DNA of 64,000 nucleotides from positions 218,091-282,090 of the forward strand of contig NZ_LMCQ01000021.1 of NCBI RefSeq assembly GCF_001424835.1, written 5' to 3'. Shown piece after piece: positions 36,545-45,996 of this stretch; the first letter of the stretch is position 1, and each line of letters begins with the position of its first letter. Position numbers and translations under genes: made by a program. The notes beneath the pieces were generated by a model that was given only the letters and a program-made list of their open reading frames with translations, ran no database searches and had not been told where the DNA came from. Source of the stretch: Variovorax sp. Root318D1. Its GTDB lineage: Bacteria; Pseudomonadota; Gammaproteobacteria; Burkholderiales; Burkholderiaceae_C.

Positions 36545-37750
36545 TCAGGCAACCGCCGACTCGGCCCGCATGGCCGCCATCTGCGATTCCGCATAGCCGA
36601 GCTCGGCCAGCAGTTCGCGCGTGTGCTCGCCAAGCGTCGGCGGATCCAGGCGCACGCCCAGGCGCTCGCCGCCCAGCGTGATCGGGAACAACGTCGTCTG
36701 CGCTGTCTGTCCGGCGCGCTCGCCATCGGGCAAGCGGATGTCGGCAAGGCCGCCGGTGGCTTTCAGGTGCGGGTCTTCGTAAAGGTCTTCGGGCCGGACG
36801 ATGGGGGCGAATGGCAAGCCCCGTGCTTCGAAGATGGCCGACAGCTCGGCCGCCGACCGATCGGCCAGTCGCTTGCGCAGGTCCGCCAGCAGCGTTGGCC
36901 GCACACGGACCCTGTCGTTGTTGGTGCGCAATGAGGGGTCGGCCTTCAGGTCGTCGAAGCCGAGCGCATCGCAGAACACCGCCCATTGCGCATCGCTCAC
37001 CGCGGCCAGGAAAATCTGCTCGCCGTCCTTCACCGTGAACACGTCGTACAGCGCCCAGGCCGAGATGCGCTCGGGCATCGGCGCCGCGGCTTGGCCCGTG
37101 ATGGCGTACTGCAGCATGTGCTGGCCGACCAGGAACACGTTGTTCTCGAACAGCGAGGACTGCACTTCCTGGCCCTTGCCGGTCTGCGCGCGCTGCATCA
37201 GCGCGGCCATGGCGCCGATGGCGCCGAACATGCCGCCCATGATGTCGTTCACGCTGGTGCCCGCGCGCAGCGGATCGCCGGGACGGCCGGTCATGTAGGC
37301 CAGGCCGCCCATCATCTGCACCACCTCGTCGAGCGCCGTGCGGTGCTCGTAGGGGCCGGGCAAAAATCCCGTGTGATTCACATACACCAGGCGCGGATTG
37401 AGCTTGCTGAGCGCGGCATGGCCGAGCCCATATTTGTCCATGGTGCCCGGCCTGAAATTCTGGGCCACCACGTCGGCCGTGGCGCACAGGCGCAGCGCCG
37501 CTTCGAGCCCTTGCGGGTGGCGCAGGTCGAGCGCGATGCTCTTCTTGTTGCGGTTGAACATCGGGAAGAAGCCCGCGCCCGCGCCCAGCAGGTGCCGCGT
37601 GCGGTCGCCGTCGATGGGCTCGACCTTGATCACCTCCGCGCCCAGGTCGGCCAGCACCATGCCGCAGGTCGGGCCCATGACCATGTGCGTGAATTCAACG
37701 ACGCGGATGCCAGTGAGCGGCAGGCGTTTTTCTTCGGTGTTGACGTTCAT
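36545..37750 (-). CDS. CaiB/BaiF family CoA transferase
   Basis: A 401-residue family III CoA transferase. Landmarks are LTGIRVVEFTHMVMGPTCG at the N terminus, DLGAEVIKVEP, NRNKKSIALDL, and the catalytic Asp in the segment LDEVVQMMGGLAYMTGRPGDP. Such enzymes move CoA between acyl donors and carboxylic acids. Its start overlaps the lyase stop (ATGA). With the lyase it could activate and cleave a 3-hydroxy-3-methyl dicarboxylic acid. Confidence 0.9.
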   Translation of the reverse strand: MNVNTEEKRLPLTGIRVVEFTHMVMGPTCGMVLADLGAEVIKVEPIDGDRTRHLLGAGAGFFPMFNRNKKSIALDLRHPQGLEAALRLCATADVVAQNFRPGTMDKYGLGHAALSKLNPRLVYVNHTGFLPGPYEHRTALDEVVQMMGGLAYMTGRPGDPLRAGTSVNDIMGGMFGAIGAMAALMQRAQTGKGQEVQSSLFENNVFLVGQHMLQYAITGQAAAPMPERISAWALYDVFTVKDGEQIFLAAVSDAQWAVFCDALGFDDLKADPSLRTNNDRVRVRPTLLADLRKRLADRSAAELSAIFEARGLPFAPIVRPEDLYEDPHLKATGGLADIRLPDGERAGQTAQTTLFPITLGGERLGVRLDPPTLGEHTRELLAELGYAESQMAAMRAESAVA

Positions 37751-38718
37751 GCAGCTGCTCCCGCCGTTGCCACGAAGGTCTTGGGAAAACCCGCGCGCCA
37801 CACGGTGCCCTGCAGTGTCTCGCCCTCCAACCAACCGGCCACGCGCCGGCGGAGGTCGAGCAGCTTCGGCAGATCGATGCCCGTGCCAACGCCCATGCTC
37901 TCGAGCATGAACACAAGGTCTTCGGTGTCCACATTGCCGCTGGCGCCGGGCGCATGCGGACAGCCGCCGATGCCGGCCAGGCAGGCATCGAAACCCGGGA
38001 TGCCGACTTCGAGCGCCGCGTACACGTTGGCGAGCCCGAGGCCGCGCGTGTCGTGGAAATGGCCGCACCACAGGCGGTCGCCCGCGATGCGCCTTGCGCG
38101 CTCGAACAGGCTGCGCACCATCGCGGGATCGGCATAGCCGACGGTGTCGGCCAGGCTCACGCGGTCGGCGCCGGCGTCGAGCAGCGCCTGCATCAGGCGC
38201 AGCACCTCGTCGGGCGCCACATGGCCCTGGATCGTGCAGCCGAAGGCCGTGCCGACGCCACCATCGATCAAGGTCTTCGAGCCCGCGGCGTCGCGCGCTG
38301 CACGAATGCGAGCAACCTCGGCCACCACTTCGTCTGGCGTCTTGCGCAGATTGGCAAGGCTGTGCGCATGACTGGCCGACAGCGGGACCATCATCAGATC
38401 GGCCTCGCCCGCAATGGCGAGTTCGGCGCCCCTGAGATTGGGCACCAGCACCGAGGCAAAAAGCCCCGGCAGCGTCTTGGCGTACGCCAGCAGCTCGGCC
38501 GTGTCGGCCAGCTGCGGCAGCAGGCGCGCGGGCACGAAGGAGCCGACTTCGATCTCGCGCTGCCCGGCGGCATGCGCATCGCGAATCCATTCGATTTTTT
38601 GAGCAGTGGGCAACGTTCTCGCAATGCTCTGCAGGCCGTCGCGCAACCCCGATTCGCGGACGACCGCGCGGGGCGGCAGAAAGGCGTGCGCTGCGCGCGC
38701 GGCCGTGGCTTCGTTCAA
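37747..38718 (-). CDS. Hydroxymethylglutaryl-CoA lyase family protein
   Basis: A 323-residue HMG-CoA lyase-type TIM barrel. Arg26 and Asp27 (GLRDGLQ), the His220-x-His222 metal pair (CGHFHDT), and the loop Cys253 in GGCPHAPGASGN are all present, so activity is expected. It would split HMG-CoA into acetoacetate and acetyl-CoA, or a related acyl-CoA such as citramalyl-CoA. The start is TTG at 38718, directly behind an ideal AAAGGAG site. It is the first gene of the operon with the CoA transferase and the Bug protein. Confidence 0.9.
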   Translation of the reverse strand: MNEATAARAAHAFLPPRAVVRESGLRDGLQSIARTLPTAQKIEWIRDAHAAGQREIEVGSFVPARLLPQLADTAELLAYAKTLPGLFASVLVPNLRGAELAIAGEADLMMVPLSASHAHSLANLRKTPDEVVAEVARIRAARDAAGSKTLIDGGVGTAFGCTIQGHVAPDEVLRLMQALLDAGADRVSLADTVGYADPAMVRSLFERARRIAGDRLWCGHFHDTRGLGLANVYAALEVGIPGFDACLAGIGGCPHAPGASGNVDTEDLVFMLESMGVGTGIDLPKLLDLRRRVAGWLEGETLQGTVWRAGFPKTFVATAGAAA

Positions 38719-38778
38719 GGTGTCTCCTTTGAAGGTCTGGCGCTGATGTTAGAAGTTCCTATTCGATTCAGAAAATAG

Positions 38779-38805
38779 ATTTTGGAAGCCAATTCGTTCC
38801 AAAAT
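38779..38805. promoter_or_regulatory. Perfect inverted repeat between the lyase operon and its LysR gene
   Basis: ATTTTGGAA (38779-38787) and TTCCAAAAT (38797-38805) are exact complements around a nine-base spacer, 31 bases before the LysR start codon. The position and symmetry fit a LysR binding site for autoregulation and operon control. Confidence 0.55.
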
Positions 38806-38835
38806 GGAATATCACATCGCTCGACTGGAACCTCC

Positions 38836-39741
38836 ATGCGCGACCTCGACCTGACCACCCTACGCCTCTTCGTCTCCGTCTGCGAAACGCGCAGCATCGC
38901 GCGCGCGGGCGAGCAGGCCAGCATCGTCGGCTCGGCCATCAGCAAGCGCCTGGCGCAGCTGGAGGACACGGTGGGCACGCCGTTGCTGCTGCGCAAACGG
39001 CGCGGCGTGGTGCCGACCGCGGCCGGCGAAACGCTGCTGGAACATGCGCGCGCCATGCTCGGCAGCGCGCAGCGCATCGAGCGCGACATGGCGGCCTACG
39101 CTGGCGGCACGCGGGGGCATGTGCGAATCCTTGCCTCGGCCTCGGTGCTGGCCGAATCCCTGGCCGAAGACGTCGCCAACTTTCTGCAGAACCCAGCACA
39201 CCGCGACATCCGGATCGACATGGAAGAGCGCGTGAGCCCGGAGATCGTGCGCGGCATCCGCGAGGGCAGTGCGTCGATCGGCCTGTGCTGGGACGCCGCC
39301 GACCTCGACGGCCTGCAGCGGCGCAGCTACCGCAGCGACCACCTGGCCATCGTGGCGCACCCCTCGCACCCGGCGGCGCGGCGCGGCAAGGTGCGGTTCG
39401 AGGACGTGCTCGATCACGAGTTCGTCGGCATGCCCGCGCTGAGCGCCGTACAGCTGATGCTGGCCCGCGAGGCGGCCGTGGCGGGCAAGCCGCTGGTCTA
39501 TCGAGTGCTGGTGACCAACTTCGACGCCGCCCTGCGCGTGGTGCGCGCCGGCCTCGCCATCAGTGTGGTGCCGGCGGAAGTGGCGCAGCCCTTTGCCGAC
39601 ACCTACCGCCTCCGGCTGATGCCGCTCACCGATGCCTGGGCGCGCCGGCGTTTCGCGATCTGCTTTCGCGACGAAGCGTCGTTGTCGCTGGCGGCGCAAC
39701 TGCTGGTGGCGCATCTGGAGCAGTGCGCAACGGATCGCTAG
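38836..39741 (+). CDS. LysR family transcriptional regulator
   Basis: A 301-residue LysR regulator. The helix-turn-helix covers residues 4-62 (LTTLRLFVSVCETRSIARAGEQ), and the co-inducer domain follows. It is divergent from the HMG-CoA lyase operon with a perfect inverted repeat between them, so it is the likely regulator of that operon. The ATG at 38836 is chosen; a TTG at 38782 would extend the protein through the inverted repeat. Confidence 0.9.
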   Translation: MRDLDLTTLRLFVSVCETRSIARAGEQASIVGSAISKRLAQLEDTVGTPLLLRKRRGVVPTAAGETLLEHARAMLGSAQRIERDMAAYAGGTRGHVRILASASVLAESLAEDVANFLQNPAHRDIRIDMEERVSPEIVRGIREGSASIGLCWDAADLDGLQRRSYRSDHLAIVAHPSHPAARRGKVRFEDVLDHEFVGMPALSAVQLMLAREAAVAGKPLVYRVLVTNFDAALRVVRAGLAISVVPAEVAQPFADTYRLRLMPLTDAWARRRFAICFRDEASLSLAAQLLVAHLEQCATDR

Positions 39742-39840
39742 GTACCCTGACTCGAACGGAATCAGAAACTGTTCATTGGCGAAAGCGGGGTTTTTGTTTC
39801 CGTTCCTGAAACCTAACATTCGGGCAAAGGAAATCACGCA

Positions 39841-40575
39841 ATGAACGACAACACCACTTCACCGTCCGGCGCCACGCTGCACTACATCTTCGATCCGATG
39901 TGCGGCTGGTGCTACGCAGTGGCACCGCTGGTCGACGCGGCGCGCAACGTGCCGGGCCTGGAGGTGGCGTTTCACGGCGGCGGCATGATGACCGGTGCCA
40001 ATCGGCGCCCCATCACTCCGCAGTGGCGCGACTACGTGTTGCCGCACGACCGCCGCATCGCCGAGCTCACGGGCCAGCCTTTCGGGGAAGCCTACTTCGA
40101 GGGCCTGCTGCGCGACATTGGCGCAGTGATGGACTCCGAACCGCCGACCACCGCCATCCTCGCAGCCGAAGCCTTGCGCGCCGGCGGCGGGCTGGACATG
40201 ATTCATCGGCTCCAGCGCGCGCATTACGTCGAAGGCCGGCGCATCGCCGATGCGCAGGTTCTCGCTGCAATAGCCAAAGAGCTCGGCTTCGATCCGGATG
40301 CGTTTGCCTCGGCCTTCGCGCGCCTGTCGGGCGAAGCGACGTCGAAGCACATGGCCGAAAGCCGCCAGTGGCTGCAGCGCGCGGGCGGCCAGGGCTTTCC
40401 GACCTTCGTGCTGGCGCAGGCCGACGGCACCGCGAGCCGCATCGACATCGGTCCCTGGCTCGGCCGGCCCGAGGAATGGAAGGCCCAGCTGACAAAGCTC
40501 GTGCCGCCCGTGCCCGTGGCAGCGGATGCCGCCGCCGGCTCGGCGTCTTGCGGTCCGGACAGCTGCGCGATCTAG
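39841..40575 (+). CDS. DsbA family protein with CGWC active site
   Basis: A 244-residue thioredoxin-fold protein. The CxxC site is CGWC at residues 21-24 in FDPMCGWCYAVAPL. A long helical insertion and the cis-proline segment GFPTFVL (near 184) follow. There is no signal peptide, so it probably acts in the cytoplasm, like FrnE-type oxidoreductases. The C-terminal tail SASCGPDSCAI adds a second cysteine pair. It has a good AAAGGA ribosome site and ends 18 bases from the convergent esterase gene. Confidence 0.87.
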   Translation: MNDNTTSPSGATLHYIFDPMCGWCYAVAPLVDAARNVPGLEVAFHGGGMMTGANRRPITPQWRDYVLPHDRRIAELTGQPFGEAYFEGLLRDIGAVMDSEPPTTAILAAEALRAGGGLDMIHRLQRAHYVEGRRIADAQVLAAIAKELGFDPDAFASAFARLSGEATSKHMAESRQWLQRAGGQGFPTFVLAQADGTASRIDIGPWLGRPEEWKAQLTKLVPPVPVAADAAAGSASCGPDSCAI

Positions 40576-40593
40576 GCGTTCAGTCGCGCCCCG

Positions 40594-42291
40594 CTACCTG
40601 ATGCACTGGAAGCTCGCGGCCTGCGACACGTCCCCGCCCGTGAAGCGCGGCCACAGCGGCCACTCGCACAGCGGGCGGGCGCGAACGATCCTGAACGGCG
40701 GCTGCACTTCCTGCTCGGCCAGCTGCAGGCCGGCCGGAGCGCGGCCGCGCTCGACCCAATCGGCCAGCGCTGCGAGCATGTCGACGTTTGCCGGGGCTCC
40801 GCTGCCCACGTGGTCAACGCCCGGCGCGGTGTACAGGCGCATGAAGCGGTCCGTGTTGTCGCGCCCCATTCGCGCCACCACAGATTCGTAATAGAGGACG
40901 CCGGCGAACGGGCTCTGCGCGTAGTCGGCCATGTGTTCGAGCATCAGCAGCTTGCCGCCGCGCGCAGCAAAGGCGCTGAGGTCGGGGTCGGTCGAATCCA
41001 TCAGCTGCGACACGGTGGCGATGCGCGCGGCAAAGTCTTCCGCGCGGTAGTTGCGCACGTCGAGGGTCGGATTGCGCGCATAGAAATACTGCAGCGCGCC
41101 GCTGCCGTAGAACCATGCAATGCCATTGCTCGGTTGCGGCGGCACAGTCGGCGCCGAGGTGCCCGTCCACCACGCGTTCCACCCGCCCATCGACGCAAAA
41201 GCCGGCGTGCCCTCGCCGCCAATGCCCCAGCCCGGATACACCGCCACACCGTTGGCCAGTGGCACGGGTGAGCGCCACGGCGAACGCAGTGTGCGCACCG
41301 CCTGCACCTGCGCATCGTTGAGGCAGTTGTCGCCGCTGGTGCCGGCGGCGCAGCGCAGGCTCGCAGGATCGAAGCGCTGCAGGCAGGCCACGGGGTTCGA
41401 CACGATGCGGTCCGCCGCGCCGTCCGCGGCATCACACGACGCCAGCACTGCGTTATGCACCAGCTGCACCTGCGCCGGCCGGAGCCACCCTTCGCCGAAG
41501 GTGGCAATGCCGTTGCGCGTGCCGGCGTGCTGCAGCCCCGTCCAGTTGATGACCGGTACGCGGCTGAAGATGCCGTCGAAGTCCTGCGGATAGCGCTGCG
41601 CCATAGTGAGCGCCTCGCGGCCGCCTTCGGAACTTCCCACGAAGTACAGCTTTTGCGGCGCTTGGCCGTAGGCGCGCTGCATCAGCGCCACCGCCACGTC
41701 GCGCACCTTCTTGTACGAGGCGTGCGCAAAGTTCACCAGCGCTTCGTCGTTGAGCGCAAAGGCCTGCGGCGGCTGGCCGGCCACGTTCTGGTGGCCGGAG
41801 TCGGTGCCGTAGGTTACGTAGCCCTGTGCCAACGGCGTGGGCCGGTCGAAGCGGCCGGCCGGTACCAGCGAGAGGCCGGTGATCAGCACGCCGTTGAACC
41901 CGCCGCCGCCGTACTGCACGCTGCGGCCGTTCCACGCGAGCGGCAGGTTGACCTGAAACAGGATCGGCGGCGCGCTGGGATCGAGCGGCGCGATGCGGCC
42001 CAACACCTTGCAGTGCGCAGGCGTGGGCGGTGTGATGCGCGATGCGGGGCTGGGGCCGCGTTCTGCGACAGCCAGTGCGGACGCAGGCACCAGCGTTGCG
42101 GAATCGATGGTCGCCGCGCCGCTCGGCAGGCCGATGGCCGCGGATGCAACCGGGGCCGCGAGCGCCGCGCAGGCCGCTGCAGGATTGGCGCCGAGCGGGA
42201 GGCTCTGCGACCCGGTGGTGCTGCAGGCTGCAAGCAGCACGGCGGAGGCCAACATGGCGCCCCCGCGAAACAGTGTTTTCGGGATCGCCAT
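40594..42291 (-). CDS. Tannase/feruloyl esterase family lipoprotein
   Basis: A 565-residue secreted esterase with a lipoprotein signal (lipobox LAAC, Cys23). The alpha/beta hydrolase core has Ser221 in GSSEGGREA, Asp456 and His494, and a lid with a calcium-type loop between Cys286 and Cys303. Family enzymes release gallate, ferulate or similar acids from esters. Unusually, the two cysteines next to the catalytic Ser and His (the CS-D-HC motif) are Ser220 and Val495 here. It is the last gene after livF, with AAGGAG before the start, and so belongs to the aromatic uptake operon. Confidence 0.86.
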   Translation of the reverse strand: MAIPKTLFRGGAMLASAVLLAACSTTGSQSLPLGANPAAACAALAAPVASAAIGLPSGAATIDSATLVPASALAVAERGPSPASRITPPTPAHCKVLGRIAPLDPSAPPILFQVNLPLAWNGRSVQYGGGGFNGVLITGLSLVPAGRFDRPTPLAQGYVTYGTDSGHQNVAGQPPQAFALNDEALVNFAHASYKKVRDVAVALMQRAYGQAPQKLYFVGSSEGGREALTMAQRYPQDFDGIFSRVPVINWTGLQHAGTRNGIATFGEGWLRPAQVQLVHNAVLASCDAADGAADRIVSNPVACLQRFDPASLRCAAGTSGDNCLNDAQVQAVRTLRSPWRSPVPLANGVAVYPGWGIGGEGTPAFASMGGWNAWWTGTSAPTVPPQPSNGIAWFYGSGALQYFYARNPTLDVRNYRAEDFAARIATVSQLMDSTDPDLSAFAARGGKLLMLEHMADYAQSPFAGVLYYESVVARMGRDNTDRFMRLYTAPGVDHVGSGAPANVDMLAALADWVERGRAPAGLQLAEQEVQPPFRIVRARPLCEWPLWPRFTGGDVSQAASFQCIR

Positions 42292-42325
42292 GTGTCCGTC
42301 TCCTTCTTCTTCGTCGTCGGAATTG

Positions 42326-43022
42326 CTACCGGGCCACGCCCAGCAACCGTTCGAGCACCTGCGGCTGGCTGCGCAATGCCGCTGCGCTGTCGGTGTGGAC
42401 GATGGTGCCGTGATCGAGCACCACCGCGTGGTCAGAGATCGCGAGGATCGCCTGCGGGTGCTGCTCCACGATGATCGCGGCCAGCCCCTCGTCCTGCGTG
42501 ATGCGGCGGATGGCGCGGAGCAGCTCCTCCACGATGATCGGCGCCAGCCCTTCGAGCGGCTCGTCGAGCAGCAGCAGCTTCGGGTTCAGCACCAGCGCAC
42601 GGGCCACCGCGAGCATCTGCTGCTCGCCGCCCGAGAGCTGCGTGCCGAGATTCGTCTTGCGCTCGGCCAGGCGGGGGAACATCTCGTAGACGCGCTGCGG
42701 ATTCCACTTGCCCGGCCGCTCCACCGCGGTGAGGTTCTCATGCACCGTGAGCGACTTGAAGATGTTGCGCTCCTGTGGCACCCAGCCGATGCCGGCCGCG
42801 GCGCGCTGGTGCGGCGCCAGCTTGTGCAGGGCCTGCCCACTGAGCGAGATGCTGCCGCCGTGCTGCCGTGTGGCCCCCGCCAGCGTGTTGATCAGCGTGG
42901 TCTTGCCCGTGCCGTTGCGGCCCAGGAGCGCCATCGTCTGGCCCTCGCCGAGCGCGAACGCCACGTCGTGCAGCACCACGGCCTCGCCGTAGCCCGCGCT
43001 CAGGTTCTCGATGCGAAGCAGT

Positions 43023-43030
<8 letters not shown>
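42326..43030 (-). CDS. livF: Branched-chain amino acid-type ABC transporter ATP-binding protein LivF
   Basis: A 234-residue ATPase. Walker A is GRNGTGKT, the signature is LSGGEQQML, and Walker B is LLLLDEPLEGL. The C-terminal pattern IIVEQHPQAIL fits LivF. The ATG at 43030 is favoured because GGGGAG in the livG tail lies seven bases before it; it overlaps livG by eight bases. It works with LivG to power import through LivHM. Context suggests an aromatic acid and not an amino acid as cargo. Confidence 0.9.
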
Positions 43031-43780
<750 letters not shown>

Positions 43781-43784
<4 letters not shown>

Positions 43785-44764
43785 ACCGCGCCCCCCTTCT
43801 TCTTGCCCAGCCACGTCCACGGCTTGAGCACGCGGTCGCGCCCCACGAGCACCAGCAGCACCAGCAAGAGGCCGATCCAGAACATCCAGTATTGCGGCGT
43901 CACGGCCGAGAGCCAGTTCTGCAGCAGCTTGAAAACGATGGCGCCTGCCACACCGCCATAGAGCCAACCCACGCCGCCGATCACCAGCATCAGCAGCACA
44001 TCGGCTGAGCGGTCGAAGGCCAGCACGTCGAGCGAGGCGAAGCCGGTGGTCTGCGCCAGCAGCGCACCCGCGGCACCGGCAATGCCCGCGGCCACGGTGT
44101 AGATGACGACGACCCGCGACACCACCGGAATGCCGATCGCCATGGCGCGAAGCCGGTTGTCGCGAATGGCCTTCAGCGTGGCGCCGAAGGGCGAATGAAC
44201 GAGCCGGCGCATCACGAGGAACAGCACGAGCATGACGCTGAGCGAATACCAGGCGGCCGTGCGGCCGAAGAGATCGAACTCGAACAGGCCGAGCACGGGT
44301 CCCATCACCACGCCCTGCAGTCCGTCGGCGCCGCCGGTGAGCCAGTCGAGCTTGTTGGCGAGTTCGAGCAACAGCAGCGCGGTGCCGAGTGTGACCATCA
44401 GCCGCGTCAGGTCGCTGCCGCGCAGGATCGTGACACTGGCCACGAGGCCCAGCAGCGCCGACAGCACGGTGGCGAGCACCAGCCCCACGGTCGGGTCTGG
44501 CATCACGAGCTTGGCAAACAGCGCCGCGGTGTAGGCGCCAAAGCCGAAGAACGCGGCATGGCCGAGCGACACGATGCCTGTGTAGCCAAGAATCAAGTCG
44601 AGCGACATTGCGAACAGCGCGACGATGGCGATCTCGTTGACCAGCAGCGAATGCGAAGGCATGACGAAAGGCAATGCGAAGGCCGCGGCCCACACCACGA
44701 ACTCGAGCGGGCGCCAGCGCGCCTTGCGCAACAAGGCCGACTCGTACGATGAAGGTGCGCTCAT
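43781..44764 (-). CDS. livM: Branched-chain amino acid-type ABC transporter permease LivM
   Basis: A 327-residue permease with eight to ten membrane segments. The family core is LGYTGIVSLGHAAFFGFGAYTAAL near residue 60, and the coupling region KAIRDNRLRAMAIGI lies near 200. It starts at the base next to the livH stop, in the same operon. Confidence 0.92.
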
Positions 44765-45637
44765 TCAGCGGCCTCCCTTGCGCGTGAACAGGCCTTGGGG
44801 CCGCCACATCAGTATCAGGATCATGAGCAGGTAGACGGTGAATGCACCCATCTTGGGAATGAAGTACTTGCCCGCCACGTCGGCAATGCCGAGCAGCAGC
44901 GCGGCCGCGAGCGGCCCGGTGATCGACGAGGTGCCGCCGACCGACACCACGATCAAGAAATAGATCATGTACTTGAGCGGAAAAATGGGATCGAGTCCGA
45001 GAATCTCGGCGCCCAATGCACCACCCAGGCCCGCAAGCCCGGAGCCCACCGCGAAAGTCAGCAAAAAAACGATGTTGACGTTGATGCCCAGCCCCGCCGC
45101 CACACGCGGGTCATCGACCGCGGCGCGCAGCCGGCTGCCGAAGCGCGTCTTCGACAAAATGAGTTGGAGCACCACGGTGAGTACTGCACACACGGCAATG
45201 ATGAAGAGTCGGTAGTGCCCCATGCCGAGCAAGAGCACGCCATCACCGATCTCGGTGCGGCCACGCAGCCATTCGGGCAACTGGATGTTCTGCTGCGAAG
45301 AACCGACAAAGTAGTCGACGGCAGCCACGGCCATAAAGGCGAGTCCGATGGAGAACAGCACCTGATCGAGATGCGGCTTGCCATACATCGGCCGGTAGAG
45401 CGTGCGTTCGAGCAGCGCCCCGGCCAGCGCCACCACGATGAAAGCGAGCGGCAGGCAAGCCAAAAACGGCATGCCCAGTTTCTGCATCGCAAATACGGTC
45501 AGATACCCGCCCGCCATGGCAAAGGCACCGTGCGCGAGGTTGATGAAGTTCATCAGCCCGAGCGTCACGGCCAGCCCCACGGCAAGCACAAAGAGCAGCA
45601 TGCCGTAGGCGATGCCGTCGAAAAGAATGGTCAACAT
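44765..45637 (-). CDS. livH: Branched-chain amino acid-type ABC transporter permease LivH
   Basis: A 290-residue permease with about eight segments. LGLMNFINLAHGAFAMAGGY near residue 26 and the cytoplasmic loop RAAVDDPRVAAGLGIN are the LivH marks. The gap to livJ upstream holds a long imperfect palindrome, so message structure may set the level of livHMGF relative to livJ. Confidence 0.92.
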   Translation of the reverse strand: MLTILFDGIAYGMLLFVLAVGLAVTLGLMNFINLAHGAFAMAGGYLTVFAMQKLGMPFLACLPLAFIVVALAGALLERTLYRPMYGKPHLDQVLFSIGLAFMAVAAVDYFVGSSQQNIQLPEWLRGRTEIGDGVLLLGMGHYRLFIIAVCAVLTVVLQLILSKTRFGSRLRAAVDDPRVAAGLGINVNIVFLLTFAVGSGLAGLGGALGAEILGLDPIFPLKYMIYFLIVVSVGGTSSITGPLAAALLLGIADVAGKYFIPKMGAFTVYLLMILILMWRPQGLFTRKGGR

Positions 45638-45696
45638 GTCATTGTTCCGCTACGGCGTTTGCTTTGGCTCGCTTGTTTTTCGGTTCTTGTTCGGGG

Positions 45697-45966
45697 CGCT
45701 GCTGTTTCAGGGCGCGTGCAAAGGCCACCGGGTACTCCCCTCCGCGAATGTCCCCCGCCTTCGGCTCCTCCTTTATTTCGCTGCGGGGAGCACCCGATGC
45801 CCTGTGCACCAGGGCAAGCCGCTGGTGCGTGGCCGATCAACCACCGCTCCGTGCAACGCTTCCGTCGATGGGGTGCCTTGCGCAGCGAAATAAAGGAGGA
45901 GGCCGCAGGCCGAGGGACATTCGCGGAGCAAGGTACCCCGTCGGCGGGAGCGCGCCCTGAACAGCG
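45697..45966. repeat. Long imperfect inverted repeat between livJ and livH
   Basis: Two arms of about 100 bases (45697-45800 and 45869-45966) are near-complements around a 68-base centre. Matching blocks are CTCCTTTATTTCGCTGCG (45767-45784) with its complement at 45881-45898, CTCCGCGAATGTCCC (about 45740-45754) with 45914-45928, and CAGGGCGCG with CGCGCCCTG at the outer ends. No transposase is present. The structure could fold as one long hairpin in RNA. It fills the 359-base gap between the genes; short open frames inside it look spurious. Confidence 0.8.
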
Positions 45967-45996
45967 ACGAATCTCATGCCACCCGGCCCCCGAAAT

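Noticed and set aside
45612..45893. Short open frames inside the long palindrome, on both strands
   Set aside because: They run across the inverted repeat, have no family character and exist because the palindrome lacks stops in some frames.
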